From Candidatus Saccharimonadota bacterium (GTDB taxonomy: Bacteria > Patescibacteriota > Saccharimonadia > Saccharimonadales > Saccharimonadaceae): DNA of 64,000 bases. The stretch spans positions 34,683-98,682 of the forward strand of contig JAFWHN010000002.1 in assembly GCA_017515205.1 (NCBI GenBank). The letters run 5' to 3'. Below the pieces are notes generated by a model that saw only the letters and a list, made by a program, of their open reading frames with translations, did no database searches and was not told the DNA's origin. Positions 17,366 to 25,789 of the stretch are shown piece after piece (position 1 is the first letter of the stretch; each line of letters starts with the position of its first letter). The translations under genes and the position numbers were made by a program.

Positions 17366-17374
17366 GAGTGCTAA
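17348..17374. promoter_or_regulatory. CIRCE operator of hrcA-grpE
   Basis: CTAGCACTG-N9-GAGTGCTAA against consensus TTAGCACTC-N9-GAGTGCTAA: right arm 9/9, left arm 7/9. It covers the -35 box and spacer of the hrcA promoter. It could also affect the divergent gene at 17488, whose -10 lies 39 bp away. Confidence 0.9.
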
Positions 17375-17487
17375 TTCTATCTAAAAACTCTTCCAAAAAA
17401 TAAAAACTATGGTATAATAGGCAAATCTCGCGTTTTAAAAACGCAAAATGATAGTTACAACTATTGTTCATTTCAAGGAGGGATAAA

Positions 17488-17739
17488 ATGGGTACCCACA
17501 AAGGCAAAAAAAGTAGTAAACCGAAACAGCACGTGGTAGTTAGATCAAAGAAGGGAGCGAAATTTTGCGGCACGTTTGAAAAAGGCAAGCTCAAAGTTAC
17601 CGAAGAACGTACCGCCCCGGGACAAAACCTCGGAGTAGGGATGCTAGACATCAAAGAAAAAAAGTGGTCTGAACATACTTCAGTACCCGCTGAAGTTAAA
17701 AGAGACTTCGAGATAGCTGTCTATGGGAAAACCCAATAA
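17488..17739 (+). CDS. Small basic protein of unknown function
   Basis: An 83-residue protein rich in Lys, Gly and Val with a single Cys. The start is ATG 17488 with a strong AAGGAGGG SD. TATAAT at 17413-17418 gives a leader of about 63 nt containing two small hairpins (GCGTTTT / AAAACGC and ATAGTT / AACTAT). It ends at a strong terminator, so it is its own transcription unit, divergent from hrcA. No family recognised. Confidence 0.75.
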   Translation: MGTHKGKKSSKPKQHVVVRSKKGAKFCGTFEKGKLKVTEERTAPGQNLGVGMLDIKEKKWSEHTSVPAEVKRDFEIAVYGKTQ

Positions 17740-17749
17740 TTTTATCCAC

Positions 17750-17778
17750 AGGCTCTGGCGCTTAACCAGAGCCTATTT
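17750..17778 (+). terminator. Rho-independent terminator
   Basis: AGGCTCTGG / CCAGAGCCT with a 7-nt loop, followed by ATTTTAT. Confidence 0.85.
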
Positions 17779-17795
17779 TATGCTATAATAACTCC

Positions 17796-18419
17796 ATGGA
17801 AGACAAAATTAAAACTATCAAAGAATGGTTAGGCACTGGTAGTATTAATCTTTTCGGTCTACCTATGTCCGGCAAAGACACTCAAGGCATCAAACTGGCC
17901 AAAGCCTTAAATGCTAAATTCCTATCGTCTGGTATGATCATCCGCGCCATGGAAAAGGCTCATAAAAAGGACTACTCATCTAACGGCAATCTTACACCCT
18001 CCAATCTTTTTTACGAATGGGTCTTGCCATATTTTGAACGTAGAGATCTATTTGACTATCCGCTCATCCTTTCATCAATTGGACGCTGGCACGGCGAAGA
18101 AGATCAAGTCATGTCAGTAGCTTCCGGTGCCGGTCATGAAATCAAAGCCGCTATTATACTCAGTGTTTCCGAAGCCGATGTTGAAAAGCGTTTTAAAGAA
18201 GCCAAAATTCTTAACGATCGCGGTTCGCGTGCTGACGACAAAGATTTCACTATTTTTAAAACTCGTCTCCAAGAATTTCGCACTAAAACCGTACCAGTTT
18301 TAAAGTACTATCAAGCCCTCGACCTTTTAATTAACGTTAATGGTGATCAGCCACGCGAAGCGGTTTTCAATGAAATAATCGACAAACTTTACGCCAAAGC
18401 TTCAAAATCTCACGCCTAA
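17796..18419 (+). CDS. Adenylate kinase-like nucleoside monophosphate kinase
   Basis: A 207-residue P-loop protein of the adenylate kinase family. The Walker A is GLPMSGKDTQG (residues ~21-31; family GxPGxGKGTQ). FLSSGMIIR corresponds to the NMP-binding STGDLLR. RGSRADDKDFTIFKTRLQEF followed by TVPVLKYY matches the ADK C-terminal part. The lid segment is short and lacks zinc cysteines. Several key positions drift, so the substrate (AMP or another NMP) is uncertain; a canonical adk may lie elsewhere. Leaderless promoter (TATAAT 17784-17789, 6 nt to ATG). It overlaps the convergent lamin-tail gene by 53 bp. Confidence 0.75.
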   Translation: MEDKIKTIKEWLGTGSINLFGLPMSGKDTQGIKLAKALNAKFLSSGMIIRAMEKAHKKDYSSNGNLTPSNLFYEWVLPYFERRDLFDYPLILSSIGRWHGEEDQVMSVASGAGHEIKAAIILSVSEADVEKRFKEAKILNDRGSRADDKDFTIFKTRLQEFRTKTVPVLKYYQALDLLINVNGDQPREAVFNEIIDKLYAKASKSHA

Positions 18420-19752
18420 ACTCAAATATTAAATATACTAGCCCCACCCCAACCACACCTATAATCGCGTACAGACCAACAAATGTGGAACTTTCCTCAT
18501 AGTTCTCCGGTTCTAAACTATAGTCCGCCCCATCGTTTTCCTTAATTTTCCGACATCGGTTTGTATCCGGATTTAAATAATATCCTTCTTTACAAGTCTT
18601 TTTCTTATTCGTTGGAATTTTTCTACATCTTCCAGTTAACAAATTTAAATATTGTCCTTTTTTACAAATCGTTACTTTTGCTTCCGTTACTTTGACGCAA
18701 TTTCCCGTTGCTTCATTTATCACCTTTCCCTTTTCACAAGTTTTGAATTCCTGATAATTATTTGGCTCACCCGGCGTCGGCGCGTAAGTCACTCGCCAAA
18801 TCGGCTTCCCTTTTTTATCATAGCCAATCAAAGCATAGGCTGTCCCTTTTCTTTGCCCATTTGGGTAGCTCATAGTATCTATCACTTTCTCATCCGTATC
18901 AATTAGTTCCAAAGTATTTTGATTAGTCGGGTTTTTCGTCAATCTAAATTCCCGCGGATAATATACAAAATATTCTTCCGGCTTGATAATTCCTTTCAGA
19001 GTATAATTCTTATTTTTATAGCGGATCTGACAACCGTCCATCAAAATCTGCTCCGCATTTGCATTAAATAATTCAATAAACTGTTCCTCTTGCGACGTTT
19101 CATAATACGTCAAAATCTCCGAAAATCTCAATCCCTTACATCTACTTGGCATTCTTTTATACTCTTCTTCTTCTTTTGCTTCATCCAAAAAATAACTCTT
19201 TTCATCATAATCTGGCTCATATTCCTCTAAATGTTCAAATAATCCAGTTTCTATATTCCTTACTAGTGTAGTCGGACTCTTTGAATTAAAATCCTTATAA
19301 CAATCGTTCTTATTAGTCCAACAAACTTCATCTAGAACCTCATCGCCTTTTTTAAGTTCTATACCACCTTTAAATGCCAACGTTTTTTTATAATTCACGG
19401 CGGCTAGCTCGTGCCCTGGCGAGCTAGCCAAACGAAGGAGGATGGTCTCGCCAGCCATTATACTGTTCTCGGGAAATTCAAACAAAGAGTATTCTTTCCC
19501 GCTTGAGTTAGTATAGCCTACAGTAAAGCCAGCGAGCGAAATCGGTGTGTCGGAGTTTTTACGAGAAATTTCAATCATCTCTCCGACGTTATTAATTCCA
19601 TCTATTTTATATCCCGGATTAATCGACTTGATATAAATTTCTGGAATGTCATCACTTATCAGAAAATCCTGTGCTTTTGCCGCCCCGCCCCAGCAAATAA
19701 TTCCAACTAGTAGTCCAGAAAAAATGGTGAATATAAATAAAAATCTTTTCAT
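18367..19752 (-). CDS. Surface protein with two lamin-tail-like domains and Cys repeats, C-terminal anchor
   Basis: A 461-residue exported protein (start ATG 19752). Signal peptide 1-27 ends at AKA. Two lamin-tail (LTD) type beta domains follow: residues ~35-155 (EMIEISRKNSDTPISLAGF) and ~205-335 (EEQFIELFNANAEQILMDG, ending TYAPTPGEPN, a typical LTD end). Then come three repeats of about 25 residues with the pattern CxxGxxxNxxTGxCxK (residues ~340-420), a membrane helix (~430-450) and a basic tail. LTDs in bacteria are mostly secreted or wall-linked. Role in attachment is inferred only. Confidence 0.75.
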   Translation of the reverse strand: MKRFLFIFTIFSGLLVGIICWGGAAKAQDFLISDDIPEIYIKSINPGYKIDGINNVGEMIEISRKNSDTPISLAGFTVGYTNSSGKEYSLFEFPENSIMAGETILLRLASSPGHELAAVNYKKTLAFKGGIELKKGDEVLDEVCWTNKNDCYKDFNSKSPTTLVRNIETGLFEHLEEYEPDYDEKSYFLDEAKEEEEYKRMPSRCKGLRFSEILTYYETSQEEQFIELFNANAEQILMDGCQIRYKNKNYTLKGIIKPEEYFVYYPREFRLTKNPTNQNTLELIDTDEKVIDTMSYPNGQRKGTAYALIGYDKKGKPIWRVTYAPTPGEPNNYQEFKTCEKGKVINEATGNCVKVTEAKVTICKKGQYLNLLTGRCRKIPTNKKKTCKEGYYLNPDTNRCRKIKENDGADYSLEPENYEESSTFVGLYAIIGVVGVGLVYLIFEFRREILKLWRKVCRLFH

Positions 19753-19813
19753 GACGCCATAAGCTAACACACGAAAACTAGAAATGCAACCCCCTTCATG
19801 GTATAATTAAAAC

Positions 19814-20518
19814 ATGAGCGTTTTCACCTCTTTTGGGATTATTGTTATTGCTATGCTTATTTTAGGTTTATTGCAGTTAGTACCTGGAATTTTTGCTCTA
19901 TTTTATCATTATGCTCTTGGTAAATTTAATAAGGCCAAAGCCTCAGATTTAGCCTTATTTTTTATTCTTGGCACCGAAACCATTTCTGTATTATTCTTCC
20001 TCGCCGTTTATTTTATTATCTCCATTTTCTTCCTCGACAATTCCGCATTCGAAAACCAACCACTCAAATGGTGCTTATTTGCCATCTTCATAATCCTTTC
20101 CATCTTCTGTCTTTGTTTCTACTACCGCCACGGCAAAGGCAGCACGTTGTTTATCCCAAGATCTTATCCAGAAGCTGTCGATAATTACATAAAAACCGTT
20201 AAAAATCGTTCCGGCGCTTTCTTACTTGGTATCCTCTCTTGCAGTTGTGAACTCATCCTTACTTTCCCACTATATATCATTGTTTCTATTAGTATTCTTC
20301 AAATCGAAAACTCCGGCTTACCAGCTAACCTACCAACCGCCCTATTTGTCTTTACGCCCATCGTTCCACTTTTTTCCATCTATTTTCAATACTATTACGG
20401 TTACACGCTTGCCGATATTATTAAAAAACGTATCAAAACTAAACCCTTCATCCGTACTGCACTCGGCGTTTGTTACATGGCAATTGCTATTTTAATTATT
20501 TATACTGGAGCTATTTAA
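19814..20518 (+). CDS. Polytopic membrane protein; unknown function
   Basis: A 234-residue protein with about six hydrophobic helices. A CSC pair lies in the helix LGILSCSCELILTF. The overall layout recalls small transporter or CcdA-like redox membrane proteins, but I see no convincing family motif. Leaderless promoter (TATAAT 19802-19807, 6 nt before ATG). It is first in a unit with a 79-residue protein and a degenerate flavoprotein, 1-2 bp apart, so a joint role with them is likely. Confidence 0.65.
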   Translation: MSVFTSFGIIVIAMLILGLLQLVPGIFALFYHYALGKFNKAKASDLALFFILGTETISVLFFLAVYFIISIFFLDNSAFENQPLKWCLFAIFIILSIFCLCFYYRHGKGSTLFIPRSYPEAVDNYIKTVKNRSGAFLLGILSCSCELILTFPLYIIVSISILQIENSGLPANLPTALFVFTPIVPLFSIYFQYYYGYTLADIIKKRIKTKPFIRTALGVCYMAIAILIIYTGAI

Positions 20519-20519
20519 T

Positions 20520-20759
20520 ATGAAAGACCTCGACGATCAAGCAATTATTAAAGAATTAAAAATTGACGCCAAAGGGCTCGGTATACCAACTGGTGCCGCC
20601 GATACATTTATTAAAAAAGCTATATCTGACGCCTTAAAAAACCTCCAAAAAAAATCAATTGTCACAGAATTAGATGTCAAAAAAGCTATCATCAAAGAGC
20701 TAAAAAAATACCACGCTGATTTAGCTTATGTTTTTGAAAACCGTGATAAAATAATATAG
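20520..20759 (+). CDS. Small helical protein of unknown function
   Basis: A 79-residue, Lys/Ala/Asp-rich protein predicted to be all helix. It starts 1 bp after the upstream stop and ends 2 bp before the flavoprotein. The segment VTELDVKKAIIKELKKYHADLAYVFENRDKII recalls ATP-cone ends (DLAYVYxNRDKII), but the domain would be incomplete, so this is weak. Conserved operon placement argues that it is real. Confidence 0.6.
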   Translation: MKDLDDQAIIKELKIDAKGLGIPTGAADTFIKKAISDALKNLQKKSIVTELDVKKAIIKELKKYHADLAYVFENRDKII

Positions 20760-20761
20760 AG

Positions 20762-22129
20762 ATGAGTAAAAAATACGACTTCAATTATATCATTATTGGC
20801 AGCGGACCAGCTGGTTCTACCGCCGCGTTAAAACTTGCCAAAGCCAAAAAAAGTGTGGCTCTTATAGAAGGCCATTTCTTTGGCGGCTCAAATCTCAACA
20901 CCCGTGATATACCTTACGGCGTAGCACTAGACTTTTCGCATTATTTCAGCCAGCTTTCAACTTATCCAGAATTACAGAACCAAGAATTATCTTTCAATCT
21001 TCCTACAATCGCTGCTCGTGAGCTCACTACAGTTATTGAAGCAGGTGGCAACAACAAAAAGAAATTCGAAGATGCTGGCATTATTTGTTTCAACGGTTAT
21101 GCTAATTTTCTAGACGCCCATACCATTGCTGTCAACCAAAGAAAACTCACTGCCGAATTCTTTATCATCGCAACTGGCTCACATCTAAAAGCCGACGAAA
21201 TATCTGGCACTGAAGTCGTTGATTTCTTGACACCTGAAACAGCCATCAAAGCCCGACGTTTGCCAAACGTCGTCGCTGTTATTGGCGGCGGATCATCAGG
21301 CTGCGAAATAGCCGAATACTTTGCCGAACTTGGCTCTAAAGTCGTTTTATTTGAAATGGCAGATCATCTCCTTCCAAAAGAAGACCAAGAAGTTGGCGAT
21401 CTTCTTTCGGACTATTTCAACCGTAGACTTGGCATTACCGTTCTTCCAGCCAGCAAAGTTATTGCGCTCGAAGAAGATGAACTCAGTAAACGCATCATCT
21501 TTCGTTATGATAATACCGAAAAACTCGTTCGCGTTGATACTATCGTTCTAGCTACTGGTAGCGAACCAAATCTTGACCTCGGCCTAGAAAACGCCGAAGT
21601 CAAATACAAGAATTCCGGTATCACGGTCGACAAATTCCTCCAAACCTCCGCTAAAAATATCTATGCTGCTGGTGATTGCCTCGGCGAAGAGTCTTCCACC
21701 GACCGAGCCTATCTAGAAGGGTTCAATTTAGCAGTTAATCTTATCAATAAATCAAAAGTTCCATTTGATTATAATGGCATTATTCGTTCTATCAATACCT
21801 ATCCAGAAATAGCTGTAGTTGGCCTTAATGAAAATGATCTAATCCGACGTGATCGTAAATTCAAAAAAGTGCTCGTCAATCTTGATGAAGTAATCGCCAG
21901 CAAAATCCATAATTTTGACTATGGCTTCACCAAACTTCTGATCGATAGATCTGGTCATATCCTTGGCGCTACCATCGTAGCACCACATGCTAGCCTCATT
22001 GCACAAGAACTCGCCCTAGCCATTCGTCACAATCTCACTGTACTAGAAATTGCCAGTACTCCGCACGTTATTAATAATTACAGCCAAATGGTTCGTTTGG
22101 CGACCAAAAAACTTCTACCTAAGCACTAA
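20762..22129 (+). CDS. FAD/NAD(P)-dependent oxidoreductase of the lipoamide dehydrogenase/mercuric reductase family, redox cysteines lost
   Basis: A 455-residue flavoprotein. FAD-binding GSGPAGSTAALKLAKAKKSV (residues ~12-31), second dinucleotide fold VIGGGSSGCEIAEYFAELG (~172-190), ATGSEPNLDL, and IYAAGDCLG (FAD ribityl contact) are all present. The active-site disulfide motif GGTCLNVGCIPSK is replaced by GGSNLNTRDIPYG, so both Cys are gone. The C-terminal HPT-SE catalytic dyad is also absent (TPHVINNYSQM). It should bind FAD and NAD(P)H but cannot act as a dithiol reductase. Third gene of the 19814-22129 unit. Confidence 0.85.
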   Translation: MSKKYDFNYIIIGSGPAGSTAALKLAKAKKSVALIEGHFFGGSNLNTRDIPYGVALDFSHYFSQLSTYPELQNQELSFNLPTIAARELTTVIEAGGNNKKKFEDAGIICFNGYANFLDAHTIAVNQRKLTAEFFIIATGSHLKADEISGTEVVDFLTPETAIKARRLPNVVAVIGGGSSGCEIAEYFAELGSKVVLFEMADHLLPKEDQEVGDLLSDYFNRRLGITVLPASKVIALEEDELSKRIIFRYDNTEKLVRVDTIVLATGSEPNLDLGLENAEVKYKNSGITVDKFLQTSAKNIYAAGDCLGEESSTDRAYLEGFNLAVNLINKSKVPFDYNGIIRSINTYPEIAVVGLNENDLIRRDRKFKKVLVNLDEVIASKIHNFDYGFTKLLIDRSGHILGATIVAPHASLIAQELALAIRHNLTVLEIASTPHVINNYSQMVRLATKKLLPKH

Positions 22130-22132
22130 TCA

Positions 22133-22161
22133 TTGACAAATAACCATATATAATATATAAT
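22133..22161 (+). promoter_or_regulatory. Consensus promoter of tRNA-fMet
   Basis: TTGACA (22133-22138), 17-nt spacer, TATAAT (22156-22161). A second TATAAT overlaps the spacer at 22149-22154. Confidence 0.85.
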
Positions 22162-22171
22162 GATACCACGT

Positions 22172-22248
22172 CGTGGGGTAGAGCAGCCTGGTAGCTCGTT
22201 TGGCTCATAACCAAAAGGTCGCTGGTTCAAATCCAGCCCCCACAACCA
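22172..22248 (+). tRNA. Initiator tRNA-fMet (CAU)
   Basis: C1-A72 mismatch, the hallmark of bacterial initiators, with AGCCTGGTAGCTC in the D arm and CTCATAA loop. Anticodon stem is TTTGG / CCAAA, so only G30-C40 and G31-C39 of the usual three G-C pairs remain. T stem GCTGG / CCAGC, A73, CCA encoded. Confidence 0.95.
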
Positions 22249-22254
22249 GAATAC

Positions 22255-22276
22255 TTTGGCCGAAAGGCTATTTTTT
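22255..22276 (+). terminator. Terminator of tRNA-fMet
   Basis: TGGCC-GAAA-GGCTA hairpin followed by TTTTTTT. Confidence 0.8.
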
Positions 22277-22307
22277 TATTCTAAAATTTTACTTAATTCC
22301 AACACCA

Positions 22308-23672
22308 TTATTCCGAACAAGTCGGGCTATTACCGTTACCATAAAAATTCCACTCACACTTTATAGGAGTTTGGCCAGAGCCAGAACCAGAACCAACCAC
22401 TCCAGACAAAACATCATCGCCGGCACCGAGCAGTTCCAAAGGCCCCATTATAGAAAGATTCTGCTCATCTGTCTTTTCTAATCTTGCTTCCACACGTCTA
22501 AACAAATCATTTGCTTTACCAGTAGAATCAATTTCAATTTGCACATCTCTCAAAGTAGCCACAGGAGCATCCTTCTCTAAGACACCCTCATCACTATTAC
22601 AATCTTTACCATCCCCACACAAAAACGCCAACGAAAAATCAGTGTCAGGTACTCCATACGGTAAACCTAAAACAATTCTAAATGTATCATTATTCCGTTT
22701 ATAGCCAAATCTTGTACCTATTGGATCAGGCAGTTCAATTGTCGCCTCGCAAGCATAATCATTCCCATTAATAGTATTAAGGTTATCGCAATAAACAACA
22801 TATGGCAAATTCGTGCTAACCTTATCATTCGATTTCAAAAGAGCATTTTTGCCAATTTGATTTTTATTGTTTTTATACGCTCCATAATAATTATTCTCTT
22901 TCGAGCTACTAGCCTTAGCCTTATTCTCTGTCGGCGTCAAAAAAACCATTCCTCTATTAGTCTCACCATTAGAAGTCAAATCAAAACTACTAAACGAAAA
23001 ACTAACACCACTCGTTTGTATTGCTCCAACAAAAATCGTTGGAGGAGCCGAAAGCGCTTGACCTAAACCTTTGTATGTTACTCCGCCTGTTCCAGTATTA
23101 TCAAAGTTTGCAAAACTAAACCCGCTACTCTCCATATTTTTATCAGAATACCACTTTATTTTTAATTTTTTAATATCGCTTGCCTGACTAGTATCAAATT
23201 TCGGCTCTATCACCTTTAGCATTTTCGAAGAAGACAAAGAGCCTTGCACGTCATTTGGCGTATCATCAATCTTTACACAAGTATAGTATTGCTGCATATT
23301 ATTACCCACATTTGATTCTTCTACCGCCACAGTATCACTCTCCCTTCCTAAAATAGCACTTACCATATTGCAACTTGGATTCTTCATATGCCAAACTATT
23401 CCCTCACAAGTAATCGATTGCGATGAATCTGGCTTAACCGCCTGCGTATTTGGATTCTTTCTCAAGCAATTCCGATAATTATAATAAGCTAATTTCGCAT
23501 CTTCAATTCCAGCCAAAGCCGAATCATACGCCGACTGAGCCAAATCATCATTCGACGTTCTTGTCATCTCCGAAATAATCACCGCCGCAAAACTCATCGC
23601 GATAATAATTAGAATCAACGTCGAAAACGCTACTATATAAAACGACGCCGCACCTTTTTTATTTTTTTTCAT
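22308..23672 (-). CDS. PilX-like minor pilin / pilus-associated protein
   Basis: A 454-residue protein with an N-terminal hydrophobic helix after a short basic leader (KKNKKGAASFYIVAFSTLI). GAASFYIV resembles the leader of PilX-type minor pilins rather than GFTLIE. Residues 35-454 are a large extracytoplasmic, Ser/Asn/Gly-rich domain with about ten Cys. It overlaps the preceding pilin-like gene by 4 bp (ATGA), so three pilin-type genes form one operon (25289 to 22308). A tip or initiation complex role is inferred from arrangement. Confidence 0.7.
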   Translation of the reverse strand: MKKNKKGAASFYIVAFSTLILIIIAMSFAAVIISEMTRTSNDDLAQSAYDSALAGIEDAKLAYYNYRNCLRKNPNTQAVKPDSSQSITCEGIVWHMKNPSCNMVSAILGRESDTVAVEESNVGNNMQQYYTCVKIDDTPNDVQGSLSSSKMLKVIEPKFDTSQASDIKKLKIKWYSDKNMESSGFSFANFDNTGTGGVTYKGLGQALSAPPTIFVGAIQTSGVSFSFSSFDLTSNGETNRGMVFLTPTENKAKASSSKENNYYGAYKNNKNQIGKNALLKSNDKVSTNLPYVVYCDNLNTINGNDYACEATIELPDPIGTRFGYKRNNDTFRIVLGLPYGVPDTDFSLAFLCGDGKDCNSDEGVLEKDAPVATLRDVQIEIDSTGKANDLFRRVEARLEKTDEQNLSIMGPLELLGAGDDVLSGVVGSGSGSGQTPIKCEWNFYGNGNSPTCSE

Positions 23673-24595
23673 TCTAATCCTCCAGTTGCCTGAGCAGCAA
23701 AGTTAAATTTGTTAATTGCACAAAAATCAAAATTCTCTACGCCAGAACTTGTCCCTCCAGAAGTGGAACAGTAATTGCCAGAAGCCTTTATATTAACCCC
23801 GCCCTGAACCGTACCTAGAATAAATGACATCGAATAAAAAATACTATTCTGATTCTCACCTTCCGCTATAGCAACAGGCTCCAAACTATATAATGCCAAA
23901 GAACGATCATTTGCTAATAACTCTATCGGATCATTTTCCAGTGTACCCAAATTCGAGATATCAAAAACGGAAACATCAGCGTTAACCCCACTATATTTAT
24001 TACGGTCCCCCCCAGCTGCAGCCGAAATGCACACATTTCTTTCACCGTCTTCCAATTTTATCAACCTAAAACCACTTAACGGTAACTCTGCCGAATTTTT
24101 ACCAGACTTCTTATAAATCAAAGAAACTTCCTCCCGACTCAAAGTTGCCTCATCACTAAAGAAATAACCAGAGTTCCAAATATACGAATACTTACCAGTA
24201 CAAAATGCTCCTGAAATCGGCATATTTAATAACGATACATTTCCTATCCTAACGGGAGCTACTCTTTCTACTACTGCGAAAGCACGTGCCTTATCATTTT
24301 CGCACTGGCTCACAAGATTAGAAGAAGTATACACCCGCGTACATTCTTCCACTAACGAATGTGCCGGCGAATTCTGTATAGCTCCCCTCAAATCATCCAC
24401 TAATTCCATTCCTACAGTATTTACCTGATTCAAAGTAATACCTCTTCTATACGAAGAAAGTGCACCAGTAATCACTAGCACAACCGTAATCGACAAAATC
24501 GAGATAAAAGCCAAAGAAAGCGATAGCTCAACTATTGTAAAACCACTTTTTGAACTATCCAAACCCATAGTATCGCCACCACAAAACCTAACCAT
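23669..24595 (-). CDS. Type IV prepilin-like (minor pseudopilin) protein
   Basis: A 308-residue protein. The class III leader SKSG/FTIVELSLSLAFISIL is present with Glu5 after the cleavage glycine. The start is taken as ATG 24595, with AGGGGGG upstream; ATG 24568 is an alternative giving a shorter leader. The ectodomain contains paired Cys. It follows the GspH-like gene with 1 bp between stop and start codons, and overlaps the PilX-like gene. It needs a prepilin peptidase, not in this window. Confidence 0.8.
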   Translation of the reverse strand: MVRFCGGDTMGLDSSKSGFTIVELSLSLAFISILSITVVLVITGALSSYRRGITLNQVNTVGMELVDDLRGAIQNSPAHSLVEECTRVYTSSNLVSQCENDKARAFAVVERVAPVRIGNVSLLNMPISGAFCTGKYSYIWNSGYFFSDEATLSREEVSLIYKKSGKNSAELPLSGFRLIKLEDGERNVCISAAAGGDRNKYSGVNADVSVFDISNLGTLENDPIELLANDRSLALYSLEPVAIAEGENQNSIFYSMSFILGTVQGGVNIKASGNYCSTSGGTSSGVENFDFCAINKFNFAAQATGGLE

Positions 24596-24596
24596 A

Positions 24597-25289
24597 TTAA
24601 TTCCCCCCTCTGCATGGATTATTCTCATCTACTATTATTTCTATGCCAGACGTATTTCTCGCATTTTCCGCTATCTTCACATCAACTCGACGCCTATTAC
24701 TAGTATCATCATCTGGATCAATGCAATAATTCACACCACTAAAACCAAAATCACTCCAAAACTTTTCATTAAATGGGCCTCTCGGATTTAAAGCAGAATC
24801 TTTGCTCAAAGTATAAACCATTCCAGATCTAGGATGCCTGATAATCATCAAAGCTCCTTTATATTCATCATTACTACCGACAGTTTCAATCTTTGCCCCC
24901 CATCTCAACGCATAACTCTCCCCGCTTGACTCTATTTTGGTATCCAAATCAGCTAATGAGCTCGCAAGAGTATTTCCTGAGCTAAAATCACCATTAGCAT
25001 TCCCTATCACGTTATAAACGCTCATCTTCCCCTGGTTACCACTCTCACCAAAAATGACCATCTTACCATATATCGCTCGCTCCGAATTACCAGCGCCAGA
25101 ACTCTGCACATTCGTTACTCCCGCATAAATACTTCTCAAAAACTCTACGTAATTTTGCACCACATCGTTAAACCGTTGTTGAGAAATCGAATTCTGCACG
25201 CCTATTACCACCATTGCAAACAACAAACCAGTTATCGCCAAAAAAATCGATACTTCAATCAACGTAAAACCACGCCTAATTCTCTGCAT
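24597..25289 (-). CDS. Type IV prepilin-like protein with N-methylation motif
   Basis: A 230-residue protein with the classic leader MQRIRRG/FTLIEVSIFLAITGLLFAMV. The cleavage Gly, Glu5 and ~20-residue hydrophobic alpha1 are intact. The ectodomain includes a Cys pair near the C terminus (YCIDPDDD, NPCRGG). Leaderless promoter: TATAAT 6 nt before the ATG. First gene of the pilin operon; together with PilB at 33545 and ComEC at 41470 it points to a competence pilus. Confidence 0.85.
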   Translation of the reverse strand: MQRIRRGFTLIEVSIFLAITGLLFAMVVIGVQNSISQQRFNDVVQNYVEFLRSIYAGVTNVQSSGAGNSERAIYGKMVIFGESGNQGKMSVYNVIGNANGDFSSGNTLASSLADLDTKIESSGESYALRWGAKIETVGSNDEYKGALMIIRHPRSGMVYTLSKDSALNPRGPFNEKFWSDFGFSGVNYCIDPDDDTSNRRRVDVKIAENARNTSGIEIIVDENNPCRGGN

Positions 25290-25322
25290 GTTTCAATTAT
25301 AGCATAAGTTCTTTAAAAAATA

Positions 25323-25751
25323 TCAATAATCCGGAAACAGATACATCATCCATTTTTCAAAATTGGAATAGTCTTTTTCAGTAACTTCCTTTGTGATTGT
25401 TTGGCGCTTATTTCTCGCTCCCTCAGAATTTTCGGGCATCACTACCATTTTCTCATCCTTTGTCTTTTTATCTAAATACTTCCTAGCTAGCAACTCTTGA
25501 TATTCATCTGAACGATAATACTCATTCTGTAGAGCCGCCGTCTCAACTTCCACATTTAAAAGCTCCAGTTCTTTCTTTTCTGCCGCCAATCTTTCCGTTA
25601 ATTCCCAGTTCCTCGACATTGCCGCCACTGATTGATAAGTCCACAACAAACACAAAAATATCGCTAATACCAAAACCACGTTTTCCACTGAAAAAAAATC
25701 GTGTCTCAACTTATATTTCAAACGCCGTAGCTTCAGTTTTATCCCGTTCAC
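25323..25751 (-). CDS. FtsB/DivIC-like septum formation initiator
   Basis: A 142-residue bitopic protein: basic N terminus, one membrane helix (about 22-45), a coiled coil (47-80) and EYYRSDEYQELLARKYLDKK, the family's xYxxSxExxExxAR segment. These proteins scaffold the divisome with FtsL and FtsQ. The start is a GTG at 25751, 7 nt after TATAAT (25764-25759), a leaderless GTG start. Divergent from tRNA-Ile. Confidence 0.75.
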   Translation of the reverse strand: MNGIKLKLRRLKYKLRHDFFSVENVVLVLAIFLCLLWTYQSVAAMSRNWELTERLAAEKKELELLNVEVETAALQNEYYRSDEYQELLARKYLDKKTKDEKMVVMPENSEGARNKRQTITKEVTEKDYSNFEKWMMYLFPDY

Positions 25752-25789
25752 GCTTACTATTATATCATTTTATGCTAAAATAAAGTAGC

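Noticed and set aside
17331..17654. N-terminal extension of hrcA by 108 codons
   Set aside because: It would run through the CIRCE and both promoters and shows no HrcA similarity.
20520..20759. 79-residue protein as an archaeal-type histone or complete ATP-cone
   Set aside because: Only loose helix periodicity and a short tail motif match; DNA-contact or nucleotide-binding residues cannot be placed.
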